Below the pieces are notes generated by a model. That model had not been told where the DNA came from. It worked only from the letters and a program-made list of their open reading frames with translations, and did no database searches. Shown one piece after another: positions 50,340 through 62,898 of a DNA stretch of 64,000 nt (its first letter is position 1; each line of letters opens with the position of its first letter). The translations under genes were made by a program, and so were the position numbers. Source of the DNA: Liquidambar formosana (Eukaryota; Streptophyta; Magnoliopsida; Saxifragales; Altingiaceae); contig CM077832.1 of the NCBI GenBank assembly GCA_039720395.1, positions 19,315,850-19,379,849 on the forward strand, written 5' to 3'.

Positions 50340-52520
50340 CCAAACAAGTGGAGCTCCCACCACTACAATGTCTCCTATTTGCCCGAGAGTACATTAAATC
50401 AATATCCAGTGTGCATCCTTCCTCAACAGTATCAGCTCGACCCTACAGAACTCGTACTATTACACGAATCGTCCCATATAACATAGTAGGATCTGTACAA
50501 GCATCTGCACGATCCAAGTCTAACACTGGCAGCCCAATCTTTAATGCATGATCAATGCATTGTGGAATAATGAGAAAGTGAAATTAAACTTAGGGTACAA
50601 GTGGGCAATAAAATTTCATGTTAAAAAAATGTATATATATATATATATCAAAATAAAAAACAAGGTTGTCAATGGAAGGACGACCTCTTGAGGATCTCTG
50701 TGTACTAGCTAGATAGGTGGCTCGACAACTGGAAGTGGGAAGGCTCGGTGAGCTGAGTTTTGCACACGACTATGTGACACACCCCTAAACCAATCCATAT
50801 AACCTACAATGGTTTCTCCTGGAAAAGTCACGGGGGAACTGCGTGCATTTGCTGCCAACAAGTGGTTCCTCCACGTCTCTAATTGATTACCAACAACATT
50901 GAATAATAGACTGTAGGATTGCGCGGATGAACCACGGGTAGATGATGTTGGTTGTACTGGGGCACGCGGAATAGGCTGGACACATCCAAACTACCTAAGA
51001 ACCCTATCAGGCTGGTAGGGTTCAACAATATCGACACAATGCAGCAACCTAGCGTAGTACGTGAACTCCTCCAGAGGATGATGAGCCCTAATGGAGCTAT
51101 AAGGATCCCAAACAACCTGAAATAAGAAATAAAGTATATAATTAGTGATTATAAAGAAGATTTTAAATATATTAGATATGAAATTACAACAATCTAAAAT
51201 ATCAATAAATATCATACCAACTCGGACTGTAGGTCGTCAAGTGCCTCCCTCAGTATATATAAATGTCATAAAGGGCTCCCATAATCCTTGAGAGGAGCCC
51301 AACGCTGCACATATGGATCCACATCAACATATCCAACTTTTCGGGTGGTTGAAACATTGGGAAATGCTCATACACCCATGCCTCTAAAAGGGTCAAATAG
51401 CCAGCAATCTATTTACAATCACTCCTACTGGCTATACCTAGGTGTCGATACAAGGTAGCCAATGCAGCCGCACCCCAACCATACCCATGCACTGTATCCA
51501 AATCCTGTAATTCGTGAAGGAGGCTAACAGACATCCTACCCCTACTCTTGTTTGTGAATAAAGTAGAGCCAAAAAGGTAAAGCAGGTACACCCTCACAGC
51601 ATAGGTAGTTTTTTCAACATTAGGCACATCACCAAGGTTGGCAAATTTTGTCTTCAGTTATGACAACTTCACAGACTGTCCTCGGATATCTCGTAATGCA
51701 AGACTAGCATCACTATCCTCAACTCCCAAAGCACTCACAAGTAGGTCCCGTGCAACTGCATCATCTAATTTGGGGCAGGAGATAACTTTCTCAATCACAG
51801 GAATCCCTAAGATGGTGGCAACATCGTCCAGGGTAATGGTCATCTCACCAAAAGGCATATGGTAAGTGTTCGTCTCCGGCTACCATCGCTCCACAAAAAC
51901 TGTTACCAAGGCTTTATGGTTCCATCGAAAAGAGCACGTGACAAGTAGAGTGAGTCGCGTCCTCTCAATGATCTGTGTCAAAACAGGGGGAGGCTCCAGG
52001 ATTTTTGCATGAAAGTGTGGTCGCATGACACCTCGATACTGCATTAGAAAAGTTAAATACTTTAATAATGTCAAACATGATATGAATGTAATACATATAA
52101 ATGAGACTACTCAAAAAATAAAATAAAATAACAGATATATAAATGAGATGCTATTGTGACTTGACATACATCTCTGTTGACCCAAATCTGTACTGCGACG
52201 TGTGTCCTGAAACTAATCTGGAGCGACTCATCTACTAAACCTCCAGGAAGTGGTCCAATCCCATCCCAAACAACAACAGCAAGAGCATCTTCAAGTGCAT
52301 CAACAATATGTGCACCTTCTACATCAGGTACGTGACCAGCTGGGACATCTACTGGTGGGGCTACTGGTGGGGCAATAGGTGGAGGAGGGGGTGCTACCTC
52401 AAGCTGAATCCCACCCTGGCGATGTCGTCTGCCTCTAACTGGGTTTTGTTTAGTCGCCGCATGTTGCAGTCGCCTAGAGGATGCAATTGGTCTCTCCCGA
52501 CCACCTTCCACTACATCCAT
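50340..52520 (-). pseudogene. Plant mobile domain (PMD/MAIN-like) protein, decayed
   Basis: PMD proteins (MAIN, MAIL1 and the N-terminal part of PP7-long-form-like proteins) occur as cellular genes and inside plant TEs. The minus-strand reading starts at 52520 (MDVVEGGRERPIASS, then a Pro-rich linker). It continues after an intron (about 52170-52040) with YRGVMRPHFHAKI, FVERW, then the signature PETNTYHMPFGEMTITLDDV and ATILGIPVI. Further on are a helical ALATLYRHLGIASRSDC block and, after an intron at 51116-51218, VWDPYSSIRAHHPLEEFTYY and IVEPYQPDRVLR. At least four in-frame stops interrupt it (near 51882, 51658, 51410 and 50992). It is convergent with the OTU-transposase gene and inside the same MULE. 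The 3' limit is uncertain. Confidence 0.8.
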
Positions 52521-52529
52521 ATCTGAATA

Positions 52530-55500
52530 AAAGACAATAAACGAATTAAATTATAAACAATTGATATAAAATATATATAGATCATAAACAGTTGTAAACA
52601 ATTAGTGTCTTATTAGAGATGTACATTTTCAACAGTTTTCTTTGTAGTATTCATTAAGTAAAGTAAATTACTATTTACAGGAAGACTGAAATGTATTGAT
52701 TTGGGAAACATAATCAATTATTGAAATAAATACTGCATTTCAAAAAACTAAAGTCAGAAAACCCCAACAAAATTTTTATACCATAGTTCTTAACTTAACA
52801 AAAACTTCTCCAACTAAGGGACATGGCTAAACCTTTGACTCATCATGCTATCTGTGAGCTAGGCCGAGATTGAGAACCACCTCCCTCTCTCTCTCTCAAG
52901 GCAGGAAAAAAATATGCTAGCTCGCAAATGCATCAATGAATTTAATTGAATTCTCCCTACTCTAATTATTCATGATATTATTTGAAGTAGACCACTAAAT
53001 ACATTAAGCCAAAAACATTATCTTATGACCACTTTAAAAAGCTGACAATTCACAAGTGACTTGGAAACTGTTGTAAATAAACCTACAACAAGAAACAAGG
53101 AAAATAAAACAAATAATTCAACGAATTTTGTTGGTAGAACTACAAAACAAGGAAAACAGAAATAAATATTTCAACAAATTTTGTTGATGGCAACTATAGA
53201 AAATCTACCTGGCAAGTCAAATCTCCAATAAAAGTCAAAAAACTAGATGTCACTGCTTTTTGTTAACACAGGATACTTCTCAAGAAGTGCCAAATACCTG
53301 AAATAAAATAAAATAAAATCCAAGTTAAAATGGCGTAAGAATCGTGTTTCCAGCACCAATTTTGACAGGCGTTAGAAACAATTTTGACTGTAAAAAGAAA
53401 TAGGACATAAACAAATCTCCATGTTAAATCATGTTTGGTAATTTGAATGCTAATGATTTATATTTAAAATATTATCTCTTGAGCATACAAGTATCATCTC
53501 TACCCAAAAAAAAAAAAACAAAGGTAGTTCATGAAATCTCGATTTTATTTGATTGTAATTGAGCTAAAATCATAATTGAGCTGCAACTCCAGTATGAGAA
53601 GAAATCAAGAAAGAGAAAATAAAGAATCATGAGCCTTTTCAATTTGGACTGGTAAGCAATAATTTTAAATTTTAAATTTTCTTTGGTTAGTTTAATTTTC
53701 TTGCTTGGGTTCTCCTGTGTTTGGTATCTTGAATTCAATCTTATGTTAGTGATAAGTCTTATTCCATCTTTTAATTCTTAATTTCCATAAAGTAGCTTAT
53801 AATAGGTTGTCCAACTTCGATTTAGTGCATCTTTTAATTGATATCAACTATTTTTTCTATAGATGGTGTTTTTGTTCTCTTTTGGCAAGGTCTATATATG
53901 CATTGCAAAAACAACTTATAAGAAATGGGTCCAAGAGGGTTCAAATTAGGCTATGGTTTAACTTATTTTTGCACTTTAAGATTATTAAGAGGCTTCCAAT
54001 GAAGTATATGTGCTTCCTTTTCTTGTCTTCATTAAGTCCTGCATTATGGGTTTTTACGTTAGCGTTTATGCTGTGCAACAATTATTACGTTGCGATTGTG
54101 ATTAGCATCTACCTTTGGTAGAAGGGGGAATTATAGATCGGTGGGGTTACAGGTTAAATAATTTTAGTTAGTAGTCATTCTTAGTTGAGTTAGTAATCTT
54201 TTATTAGGAAGTTAGTAGTAATTTGTATTGTACTTTAATGATTTTCCCGTAATCTGACCAATCTAAACCCCCCCCCCCCACAGCTGTAAAAAGGCGGAAA
54301 GAATTAGCTTGCTCGGGGTAGAATGTTTGGCATAATCCAGGGACATGAGGAACTACGCTAGGTTTTATTGTTGGATGGTTCGTTTAAAAGATCAAGTAAA
54401 TATTCTCCATTAGTATTGTGTGGAAAGTTCCTGAACTGGTCATGACAGCCTCATGTATGAAAGTCAACACAGGCTCAACATTATTATCAATACGGGCGTT
54501 ATATCTTCAGTTCGGGGAGAAGAAGCCAACACCCTCTACAACCTGACCTGAAGGTCTATCCAGATCAACTAAGCTAAACACAACAATAATAGGCAAACCT
54601 CCTCCCAGTACGGGTAGTGAAACCCTAGTTAGGCAGTTACATCTAATTCAAGTTAACTATTTAACTATGGTTAGATGGTTAACGGGCCAACCCTAGTTAG
54701 ATCTGACCTAACCCAAATCAGTCCGTACAGACCCATAAATAGAACATGATGCAATACAATTCAGATATGCATAGTAACCCTGGCCTATAAAACATCCTAT
54801 CTTGCTCTTTCTAACGGTGACTAACTAGATCGTCGGAGAGGTTTTGGCCGGATCCTTTGACATTGTGTTTACTGTTTACAAGTCTATCGTATGGTGAAGT
54901 CTTATCTCTGCTCAATCACTATTCATCCACAGTAGGGTAAAGCACCCGTACAAGTATACATTAAATATTGAATATATTTTGGAAGAAAAAATATATATAT
55001 TTTGAGTGATAAAGTTGAAATCACCTAGGGTTTTTTTTAATCACTCATCTCTATTTTAAGATGGGTTAAGTGGGTAGGATTTAGAAGCTAGACCTAGACC
55101 TAATTATACATAGTTTACCATAATCCTTAAAGCATGATAAGGGTTGTTAAGTCGACAACTCAAGAAATATATATAGTTAAAAATGAATATAATGATTCTT
55201 TTTTTATTAACAATAATAAAGATGCAGGGTGGGAAGGAACAATCTCAATCGATCTCATATGGCTACACCCAAACCAAATTAAACTAGCTGAGTGAACATG
55301 TTTTAGACCTCCTTCTTTTTATTAAACCTCGACGAGGTGGGTTGCCATGTCTACTAACCACCTCTAAGGGCAAGAATGTTGCAGAAATGTCACAGGTTGT
55401 ATAACAATTATAAAAAATAATTTTTGATTAATACAAATAGTTAGAAAGTAACCAGTTGGTATGCTTCTTTTTTTGTTTTCTTGGATAAAAAAAGATTACA

Positions 55501-56198
55501 AACTGGGGAACAAAAAAGGAAAAAAAGGACAAATAAAAAGACAATCCAAAACAACCACCAACCCCTAGGTCGCTATCCTGAATTTTGAAGGTAAACATTA
55601 GGGCTAGTCTGGTAGTGAGGGAGGGTGGAGGAAAAAGTAGGATTGATAAATTAGGAGTAAAAAAAAAAAAAAAAAGGTTTTATTTTTTATTTTGATATTA
55701 AGAGGTTCCTCGGAATGTTTACACATTCGACTAATCCCTTCGGATACATATATTCTTTTTGTCCTACATGCACCTTCCAATTACAAGATATAAGTCTATG
55801 AAGTAATCTTGAGGAAGAGTGGTGAAAGTTGAACCCAATACTTCTTATATATTTAGGAATGAGGCTCTCAGACCACTCGGTCCACCCCTTAAGGTTAAAA
55901 TCACAAATCTTACTTAAATCCTAGACCGAAAGAATTATGATTGAAATTACAAATATGAACCTTAATTTTACATTAGGGTACCAATAGGGCATATATAACA
56001 TAACATTACGATAAGAATTTCGTTGACAACAAACTGGTATTTCAAAGGAGAAGCTGTCGGCATCCTTTATTTTAAACTAGCCTCTTAATACTTAATTGGT
56101 GTTGGATGAGTGTTTCTGATAATATGAGTTTAACAGGGAGAAAGGTTCAAAGGTAGCTCATGGACTTATACCATTGGTCTACAATATGTCTCGCTTAA
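52530..56198. other. MULE-2 interior, mostly unassigned
   Basis: No gene is recognised in 3.7 kb. A 56-bp imperfect duplication (ttcaacgaattttgttgg) lies at 53095-53210. The block 54470-54960 resembles part of an LTR, with taacccta-type words, a TATA-like cctataaaac at 54783 and a CT-rich continuation, but its borders are not evident. A 104-codon frame at 53807-54121 has no recognisable similarity. Confidence 0.4.
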
Positions 56199-56584
56199 GA
56201 GTATCTCTAAGGGTATTAGCTATTTTTTTCTACTTTAGCTAGCAAAATGATATTTTTAAAAATAATTAGCTAGCTATCCAAGTGAGTACTCCAAAAGTAT
56301 TAGTTATTTTTTAACTATTTCAAAATTTGTATTAATAATCTTTCATTTTTTAATCAATTGGTGGAGAGATAAAAAGGGAATGATATGTAAAAAGAGGTCA
56401 AATGTCTCTTCTTTTTAACTAAAAATAATTTAGCTAACGAATGTTTGCTAACTAAATGTAATTAGCCAAAACGAAGATAACTAAAATAGTTAGACATATA
56501 ACTAGTCCTGTGGAGAAAAAAAAAGGTACTTTGACTAACTGAAATAGTTGAGAGAGTTGGATAACTAATCCATTGTAAATGCTC
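56199..56584. mobile_element. Tourist-like MITE with TAA target duplication
   Basis: The left end GAGTATCTCTAAGGGTATTA pairs with the right end, which reverse-complemented is GAGCATTTACAATGGATTAG. TAA flanks both sides (56196-56198, 56585-56587), as expected for PIF/Harbinger-type MITEs. 386 bp, no coding. Confidence 0.7.
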
Positions 56585-57309
56585 TAAACTTTAAAGTCAA
56601 CAACCCAACCCCCTTTTTCCCTTTTCAACACCACAACAATAACAACAACAACAATAATATAAAAAAGAAAAAGGAAACCTTAATAGCAACTAAGCTCCAA
56701 GAAGTCCCTTTATTTATTTATTAATTTTTTTGAGGTGACTTTTTTTTTTCTTTTCATTTTTTGGCGAAGGGTTGGATGGACAAATCATAATTATTTTTTT
56801 TTATTCATTTTTGGGAAGGGTTAGATTGAAAAATCAAATTGAACTGGTCTAGTAGAAATCAACATGAACTTCTTATCTACTATTGAAAGAAATCAACGAC
56901 CTTGCCTTCAACCATCATTAAGATTGTAATTAACAAATTCTAATAACATGATTAATGAAAGTCAAGACATTAATTAATCATACCATTTCCTTAACTTATA
57001 TGAAATTATCTACATCCCTACTAAATTCCTAGAGCATATATATTAATCTCATGAGTTTGTTGTCATACCATGTTATATGACTAGTTCACCTTTAAATTAA
57101 GTCAATAATCATTCATTAAATTTTTAAAAAATCACATGAGTTACACAAACTCACCATCCCTTTAAGGGCACATTTGAAAGTAAATTATAACTAAAATCAA
57201 ACTACAAAAGAAAGAAAATGTGATTTATCCCCCTCACCCCACCTCCAAAAAAAAAAATTAATTCCTCCCTTTTCTTCTTTATCTTAGGTGCTGATTTTTC
57301 AAAATAATT

Positions 57310-57412
57310 CCTTTGTTCGGTTTACGGGATCCAAGCATAGCCCTGATGTTCAGTCCTCATTGACCAAACATAGCCAATACGTTCGGATTTACATATCTGA
57401 ACATACCCGCGA
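57310..57412. repeat. GTTCGG subterminal repeats, right block
   Basis: Four copies of gttcgg or gttcag words with paired ccaaacat/ctgaacat halves lie about 790 bp inside the right end of MULE-2. They mirror the block at 43399-43665. Confidence 0.75.
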
Positions 57413-57599
57413 AAATTTGAAAGCTTTCAATGGATTCAAACACGAATAATAATAGATTGCAGGTGCAACAGAGACAACAATGGTAGAATATCAACTGTAA
57501 ATCTCTACACACATAGTATATACACATTTTATATAGAATACGCACCTTCTAGTGAGAGAGGGTTGTCTTCCTCGTCTTCTCCGTCGCTGGTGGTCACTG

Positions 57600-58140
57600 A
57601 TATGGGGGGTGGGGTGGGAGAACCCCTTCAACTTCTAATCATGGTGTGTGGGGAAAGGGGGTGGGAGAAAGGGTTATGACTGAGAGGTTTGGGAGGGAAG
57701 AAAGAACAGGTGCTGGCCGTCACCGAGAAGAACTCGCTGGTCGTCACTGCTATGGTGGGTGGGGTGGGTTATTCCAGGCGTGGGGAGTTCTTCCAGATGT
57801 CGGGGGTCTCGTATGTGGGAGGGGGAGTAGGGTTGCGCGCCAGTTGGAAATGGGGGAGTGCTTACCGGTCGGAAATGGGGGCGTGGGGTGTTCTCCAGAT
57901 ATCGGGGGTCTCGTGTGTGGGGGGGGAGTAGGGTTGTTCGCCGGTCGGAAATGGGGGCGTGGTCGCTGGTCGGAAATGGGGGCGTGGTTGCTGGTTGGAA
58001 ATGGGGGCTTGGGGTTTCTCCGGATGTCGGGGGTGAGAGAGGTCTCGTGTGTTAGGAGGGGAATGGGGTGGGTGAGGGTTAGGTTTATTTGGAAGAGGGG
58101 TAGTTTAGACTTTTTGGGAGGTGGGTATATACTTTTGGGG
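57600..58140. repeat. G-rich tandem repeats at MULE-2 right end
   Basis: Repeats of ggtcggaaatgggggcgtgg (57867, 57943, 57970, with a close variant at 57994) and of cgggggtctcgtntgtggg (57801, 57903) make the + strand strongly G-rich with many GGG runs, so quadruplex formation is possible. A 201-codon frame across it reflects absence of stops in G-rich DNA, not a gene. Confidence 0.75.
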
Positions 58141-58207
58141 GGTGAGGATAACATGGGGGGGCAACTTAACTTTTACAGGGGTTGCAATAGCCGCTCCCCA
58201 CATACAA

Positions 58208-59466
58208 AGGATAAGGGGTTAAAAAAAACTGATTTTGTATACGTGTTTTAGCCTTCTAGGATGTTTGGAAACTTCAAAAATTAGATTAGGTTAGGTTTAA
58301 TTGATAATTGTTATCTGATTTTTAAATAAATTAATTCACAGTTGATTTAGAAAAAAACTACGTTTATATCTTATTTTCATAACAAAGTTAAACTGTTTAA
58401 AAAAAAAAAAAAAAAACCCTATTAAAACTAGTCAGAACAATCCCTTAGTGTTTGAAGGAAGATGTAATATAGGTGAGTCTCTGCATAATTTAAGAATAGC
58501 AAAACATTGTGCAGATTGGTTTCCTTCTAATTAAATTAAAAAAAATGAAAAAATAGACCTCCATATAAATAAATGGTGAGGAATAGAATATTAGAATATT
58601 TTAAAATATCACTCCAAGATCTCCTCCATGACTCCATCGACTCGTGTGTCACTGGAACGAGCCTATCGGCTATTGCATGTGGAGAAGAGTGTCCTTCGTG
58701 ACTAATCAAGGCTGTCTAAGATTCCTACCATTTATGTCATGTTACCATAGTTCGTACAAATTTCTGCCATATATAAATTCAGCTTTGTCTTGATTTCTTC
58801 TCTATTATATATGTTTGTAGATTATTGGAAATTAGTTAAACAAAGTTTGATAAAGTGCATGGAGATTCTCATCCCTTTTTATTTTTTATTTTTTATTTTC
58901 TCCTCCTTCTTTTCATTCTCTTTCAAATCCATCTACATATGTTTTGGCTATAGAACCCAGTTTGTTGAACTCAGTTGTGTTAGAGCCTTTGCGAGTCTAC
59001 GAGTTACTTGGAGATTTTGTGTGATTGATTGTGTTACTAATCTTGGGTATTATCATAATAACGATAATATTTATTTTAGTAAATAGGTTTCCTAAAAAGC
59101 TTTGACCAGTGAAACATGATGATTTTCATATTTGTGTTTTGTTTTTCTTAGATGTAATTATTCTTTTAATTTTTATTAATAATATTTTCTTTCCCTCAAA
59201 ATTTTTTTGGTATGTGGACGAATCCCAAGCTCAAATTATCGAACTCCAAATAGTTGTTGTGCGAAATTTTAAGAATTGCACCATTAGAAAATTATAACAA
59301 ATGTCATTCTTGCATATTAAATTTAGCTCTGGCAATGCCAAATTTAGCACAGCCATTGAAGATGGTCTAACTATGCAAAAAAAAAAAAAAAAAAAAAGGG
59401 ATATTAGCAATTACCCCTATAAGAGGTCTCTCTTTAGTAATAATTCTATCATAAGAATTTTTAACT
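58208..59466. other. Non-coding AT-rich DNA
   Basis: No gene is recognised. There are A-runs at 58399-58416 and 59378-59397. A partial MITE-like end (tttagctctggcaatgcc) lies near 59322. Confidence 0.4.
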
Positions 59467-59471
59467 CTTTA

Positions 59472-60837
59472 TGTAATACCCCGCATTTTTAGAGATTTAT
59501 ATAATTAATTAAATTTTAGTGCTGTAGATTAAAGTTGATTTTTGTGATAGAATTTGGATATGAAAAGAAAACTAGAAATAACCAACCTATATGGATTGGA
59601 AGTCCATTTACACGGGACTCTCACTCCTACTCTTGTATGTCTCCTTGTATCTACATATATACAAACCATTGCATGCATAATTATTAGTATATTGATAAAG
59701 ATAATGAATGAGAAGAGAAAACTGAGAACAAGAGATATTTTTATTTATGGGGTGCTGATTGTCAAAAGAGTTTAGGACTTGAGGGTGAATTTTGTGAGTT
59801 TCTCTGCATATTTTGAGAGTTTGAGATTTTTGGTACACGACACATATTGGGTCCATATTGAATATTCGAAAGGCCAGAAGCTATTTTCATTTGGGTTGTC
59901 AAATGACAAATTTGAGATAGGTGGGAGTATGACATGTTGCTTTCTTTTTCTGAAATAAATGATTTTAATCTTATTATGCAATCAATCCAAAAATGTATTC
60001 CATAAGCCCAAGCAAAATATAGTTATTCATTACTTTGTTTTGATCGATTCTCTGATTTAAATGACTGATTTACGAAAGCATGTTTAGTTAATGTCTCTGA
60101 TTTGATAATTGAATTTGAATGTATTTAGAACTTTGGTTTGACTGTCTGACGTCTAGCCCTAGTCAGTAGAGGTTAAGTTATTGGCCTTTGGTTCCTTTTG
60201 GTTTCAATGCTCTATCCCGGTCAGTAGGGGATAATACTAATCTTTGATACCAATGCTTTGTTTAAATCTCCTCTTGATAGGAGCACCGTTTAGACCTTCG
60301 GGTCAATCTGTCTGAGTCATTTGTATGGTTAGCCAGAGTTCAAATATAATCATTTTGTTATGATATGAAATTATGAAAATTAGTTTCCAATCTATTCTCT
60401 TATGTGAATTTCTGAAGTATCTGAATAATGGTTTTAATGGATTTTGAATATTTTATTGATAAATCTTTAGAATAGATTTTTGTTGAAAAGCATGTGATTT
60501 GTATAAACTGATTTTATGAAAATATTCGTGCGGTTGGCTTGGCTTATTCTCGTGTATGTTATGCTCACCCTTATAATTATTTTTCAGATCAGTGATCAGT
60601 GGACGGATAGTTAACTCAATGTGTTTGGGGTTTCAGACAACGTGATCAACTTGGGCTTTATTTGAAGGATTTATTTATTTATATATTTTTGTATTGGATG
60701 ACTATTAGCGTTGTGATTTAATCTAATTTTTGAAGTTACTCTATAGATAATCGAAAGACTCTGAATAGTTTTATTTATAAAATTTGGATTTGAGTTCGCG
60801 CCCTTAGATTTGTTTATTTCAGGTTTGGGGTGTGACA
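59472..60837 (+). mobile_element. Solo LTR, Ty3/gypsy-type (1,366 bp)
   Basis: It begins TGTAATACCCCGCATTTTTAG and ends ggtttggggtgtgaca. A perfect 5-bp duplication cttta flanks it (59467-59471 and 60838-60842). It contains tatgttatgctcaccctta (60554), a motif common near the 3' part of chromovirus LTRs. No coding region is present. Confidence 0.88.
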
Positions 60838-60842
60838 CTTTA

Positions 60843-62566
60843 ACTCTATCTTTTACTATTTTTATTAATGATAAGGAAATTTGTTTTTTCTTTTTTTTTT
60901 TTTAATTCCAATAGTAACCCCCCATGATTTGTGCTCTCCCCACGATCCACCTTCCCCTCCCATCATTTATCTCATTTTTTTATTCTTTTATTTATTTATT
61001 TTTTCCTTTTTTGGGTTACCATATGCAACTAACATCTTCTCCTCCCCTGTCTCCTTCCCCTTTCCCCCCGATCTACCTTCTCCTTCCCTGCCGTTGATAT
61101 CCTTCAGTTTTTTTTTTTTTTTGGTCGTGGTGGGGGGGGGGGGGGGGGTTTTCCATCTACAATTCGATCATGGTCTACACTTGCAAGGTGTGATCTTAGC
61201 GTTGGCATGGATCTGAACCTAAAGAGATAGCAGGAGCTTCTTCGACGACTTTCATGGGTTTTCTCCGACGTCAACACCTTATTCAAGGACTTCTTCTCCA
61301 ACACTAGTGACAACGACCATCAACTCTATGTCTGAATTTTTTTTTACGCTGTTTACAACTCCAGATCTGTTTTTTTTTTTTTTTTTTTTTGCAAATCTAG
61401 ATTTGTCGACAAATCTGACTCTATTTTTGGGGGGCTACTGCTTGGTGTTTGAGTTCAATCCATAGTAGTGTTTTTTTATAGCATGAAGTAGTAAGTTGTT
61501 ACTGTTTTTTTATATGATTTTTTAAAGACAAAATAATAAATTGTTACTATTGTTGGTATAAATTTTTCAAAGCACAAAATTGTAACAGTTTACCTTTTTG
61601 TGCTTCGAAAATTTTATATAGCAAATAGTAATAGTTTACTATTCATGCTTTGAAAAAAGTATGTAAAAAATAGTAACAGTTTACTATTTTGTGCTTTGAA
61701 AAATATATCTAAAAGACAGTAATAGTTTCATATTTCTTGCTATAAAAAACACTCAATCAATAGTCCTTAAAAATTATTCTTTATAATGGCTTGCTTTTCT
61801 TAAATCTATCTTCAACCTTTCTCCTCCACAAGGGATTCTTAGATCTATCTTTACAATGTTGGATTCTTAGGCGAAAGTTTCGTCGGAAGGGTTTGAAAAT
61901 CTACAACGATAGTCTTCTCCAGCGAACTCCCAACCGAAGATGATTAGACGAAACCTTAAACAAGGGCTTTGTTTTTTCTTGAATGGCTGTTTGCTATCTG
62001 GATTTTTTTCTTCAATGGTTGTTTGAATGATTTTTTTCAGGCAAGAATCTTGCTGTTTTGAATTTTGAAACCATAATCCCTAAATTAATGGGATAAATAA
62101 TAAGTGATTGGGAGTGGCACAGTTTGTAATTAGTATGAAAATTAATTTTAGGGCATTTTTTTCAGTTTAGGGAGAAATGGAGTTATGGCAAAACCGTATT
62201 TGTGTTTGGTTCCTTTTTTGGGTAAGTTTATCTATCATTTCTTTTTTTGGGTAAGTATTTGTTTATGGTTCTATTCTAAAAGGACTCTTATACTATGGGG
62301 CTATGGCCAAAAATCCCGCGAAAAAATCTTTAGCTTCAAGCTTTTAAGTGCAAGAAGGAGTGTCATTGCATGGAGAGCATATGATACTGTTAGTCAGTTG
62401 TGAAGGAAAACCATCATTGGGTCTCAAGCTCTCAACAGATGTTATAGAACGGATGGTCAGTGGGTAACGTGGATTGTCATGATACTTGGGCTTGGGCTTA
62501 GGTGAGGAATAACGAACCCTAAAAGAAAGTGGGCCTCATTCCAACTTTAGTGATGCAAATCCTGAT
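60843..62566. other. Pyrimidine-rich and AT-rich DNA with imperfect repeats
   Basis: No gene is recognised. There is a CT-rich block at 60890-61115, a G-run at 61131-61148, a T-run at 61371-61390, and between about 61490 and 61750 four or five degenerate units of agtaacagtttactattttgtgctttgaaaaa (about 60-65 bp). The surroundings (61190-61320 and 61870-61960) have scattered gtcgg/cgacg words suggesting a TE end, but no TIR is proven. Confidence 0.45.
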
Positions 62567-62898
62567 GAGGGCAATCTCAAGATTTGCTTTTTATCGTCCA
62601 CTTATTTTAAACTTCTTTAAGTTTTATGAAAAATGTAAAAGATTTTCATGATAATTTGTTACTCAGTCTAGTAGAAAACATTATTTTGAACAATTTTGTA
62701 AGATAACATTTTTTTCAAAATTTGTCATTCAAGTGAACCTTTTTGGCCATTTACAATCTCTGAAAAGTTGTTCAAAATGATGTTTTCTGAAAGATAACAC
62801 GGCCATTTTTCATGAAAACATATTATATTTTTCATAAAATCTTAAGAAGTTTAAAATAAGTGGAGAATAAAAAGCAAGTCTTGGGGTATCAATCACCC
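62567..62898. mobile_element. Foldback MITE with about 100-bp arms
   Basis: The left arm (gatttgctttttatcgtccacttattttaaacttc and on through atgaaaaatgt) pairs with the right arm (62800-62885) over about 100 bp with few mismatches. The centre contains a second inverted pair (aacattattttgaacaattt against gttgttcaaaatgatgtt). About 330 bp, non-coding. Exact ends and TSD are not certain. Confidence 0.75.

Larger units (their letters stand above)
42911..58198. mobile_element. Mutator-like element (MULE-2), OTU-type, composite
   Basis: The left terminus GGAAACGACTAATGCAACCCC and the reverse-complemented right terminus GGGAGCGGCTATTGCAACCCC, each continuing with aagttaagttgccc, form short TIRs. 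Flanks cacatacga (42902-42910) and cacatacaa (58199-58207) match at 8 of 9, the right TSD length for a MULE. Inside are a MULE transposase-OTU gene, a convergent PMD gene, GTTCGG repeats at 43.4, 46.9-47.7 and 57.3 kb, a C-rich left and G-rich right end, a solo LTR and MITEs. At 15.3 kb it is swollen by later insertions. That both termini belong to one insertion is inferred from the TSD and shared repeats. Confidence 0.7.

Noticed and set aside
53807..54121. 104-codon frame inside MULE-2
   Set aside because: Hydrophobic, low-complexity and without recognisable similarity. Length is within chance expectation for AT-rich DNA of this extent.
57646..58251. 201-codon frame in G-rich DNA
   Set aside because: The overlapping antisense and other-frame ORFs, and repeated VGNGG-type runs, come from stop-poor G-rich tandem repeats. 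No protein family is recognised.
60881..61216. 111-codon Phe/Pro-rich frame
   Set aside because: Product of the pyrimidine-rich tract and the G-run. No domain is seen.
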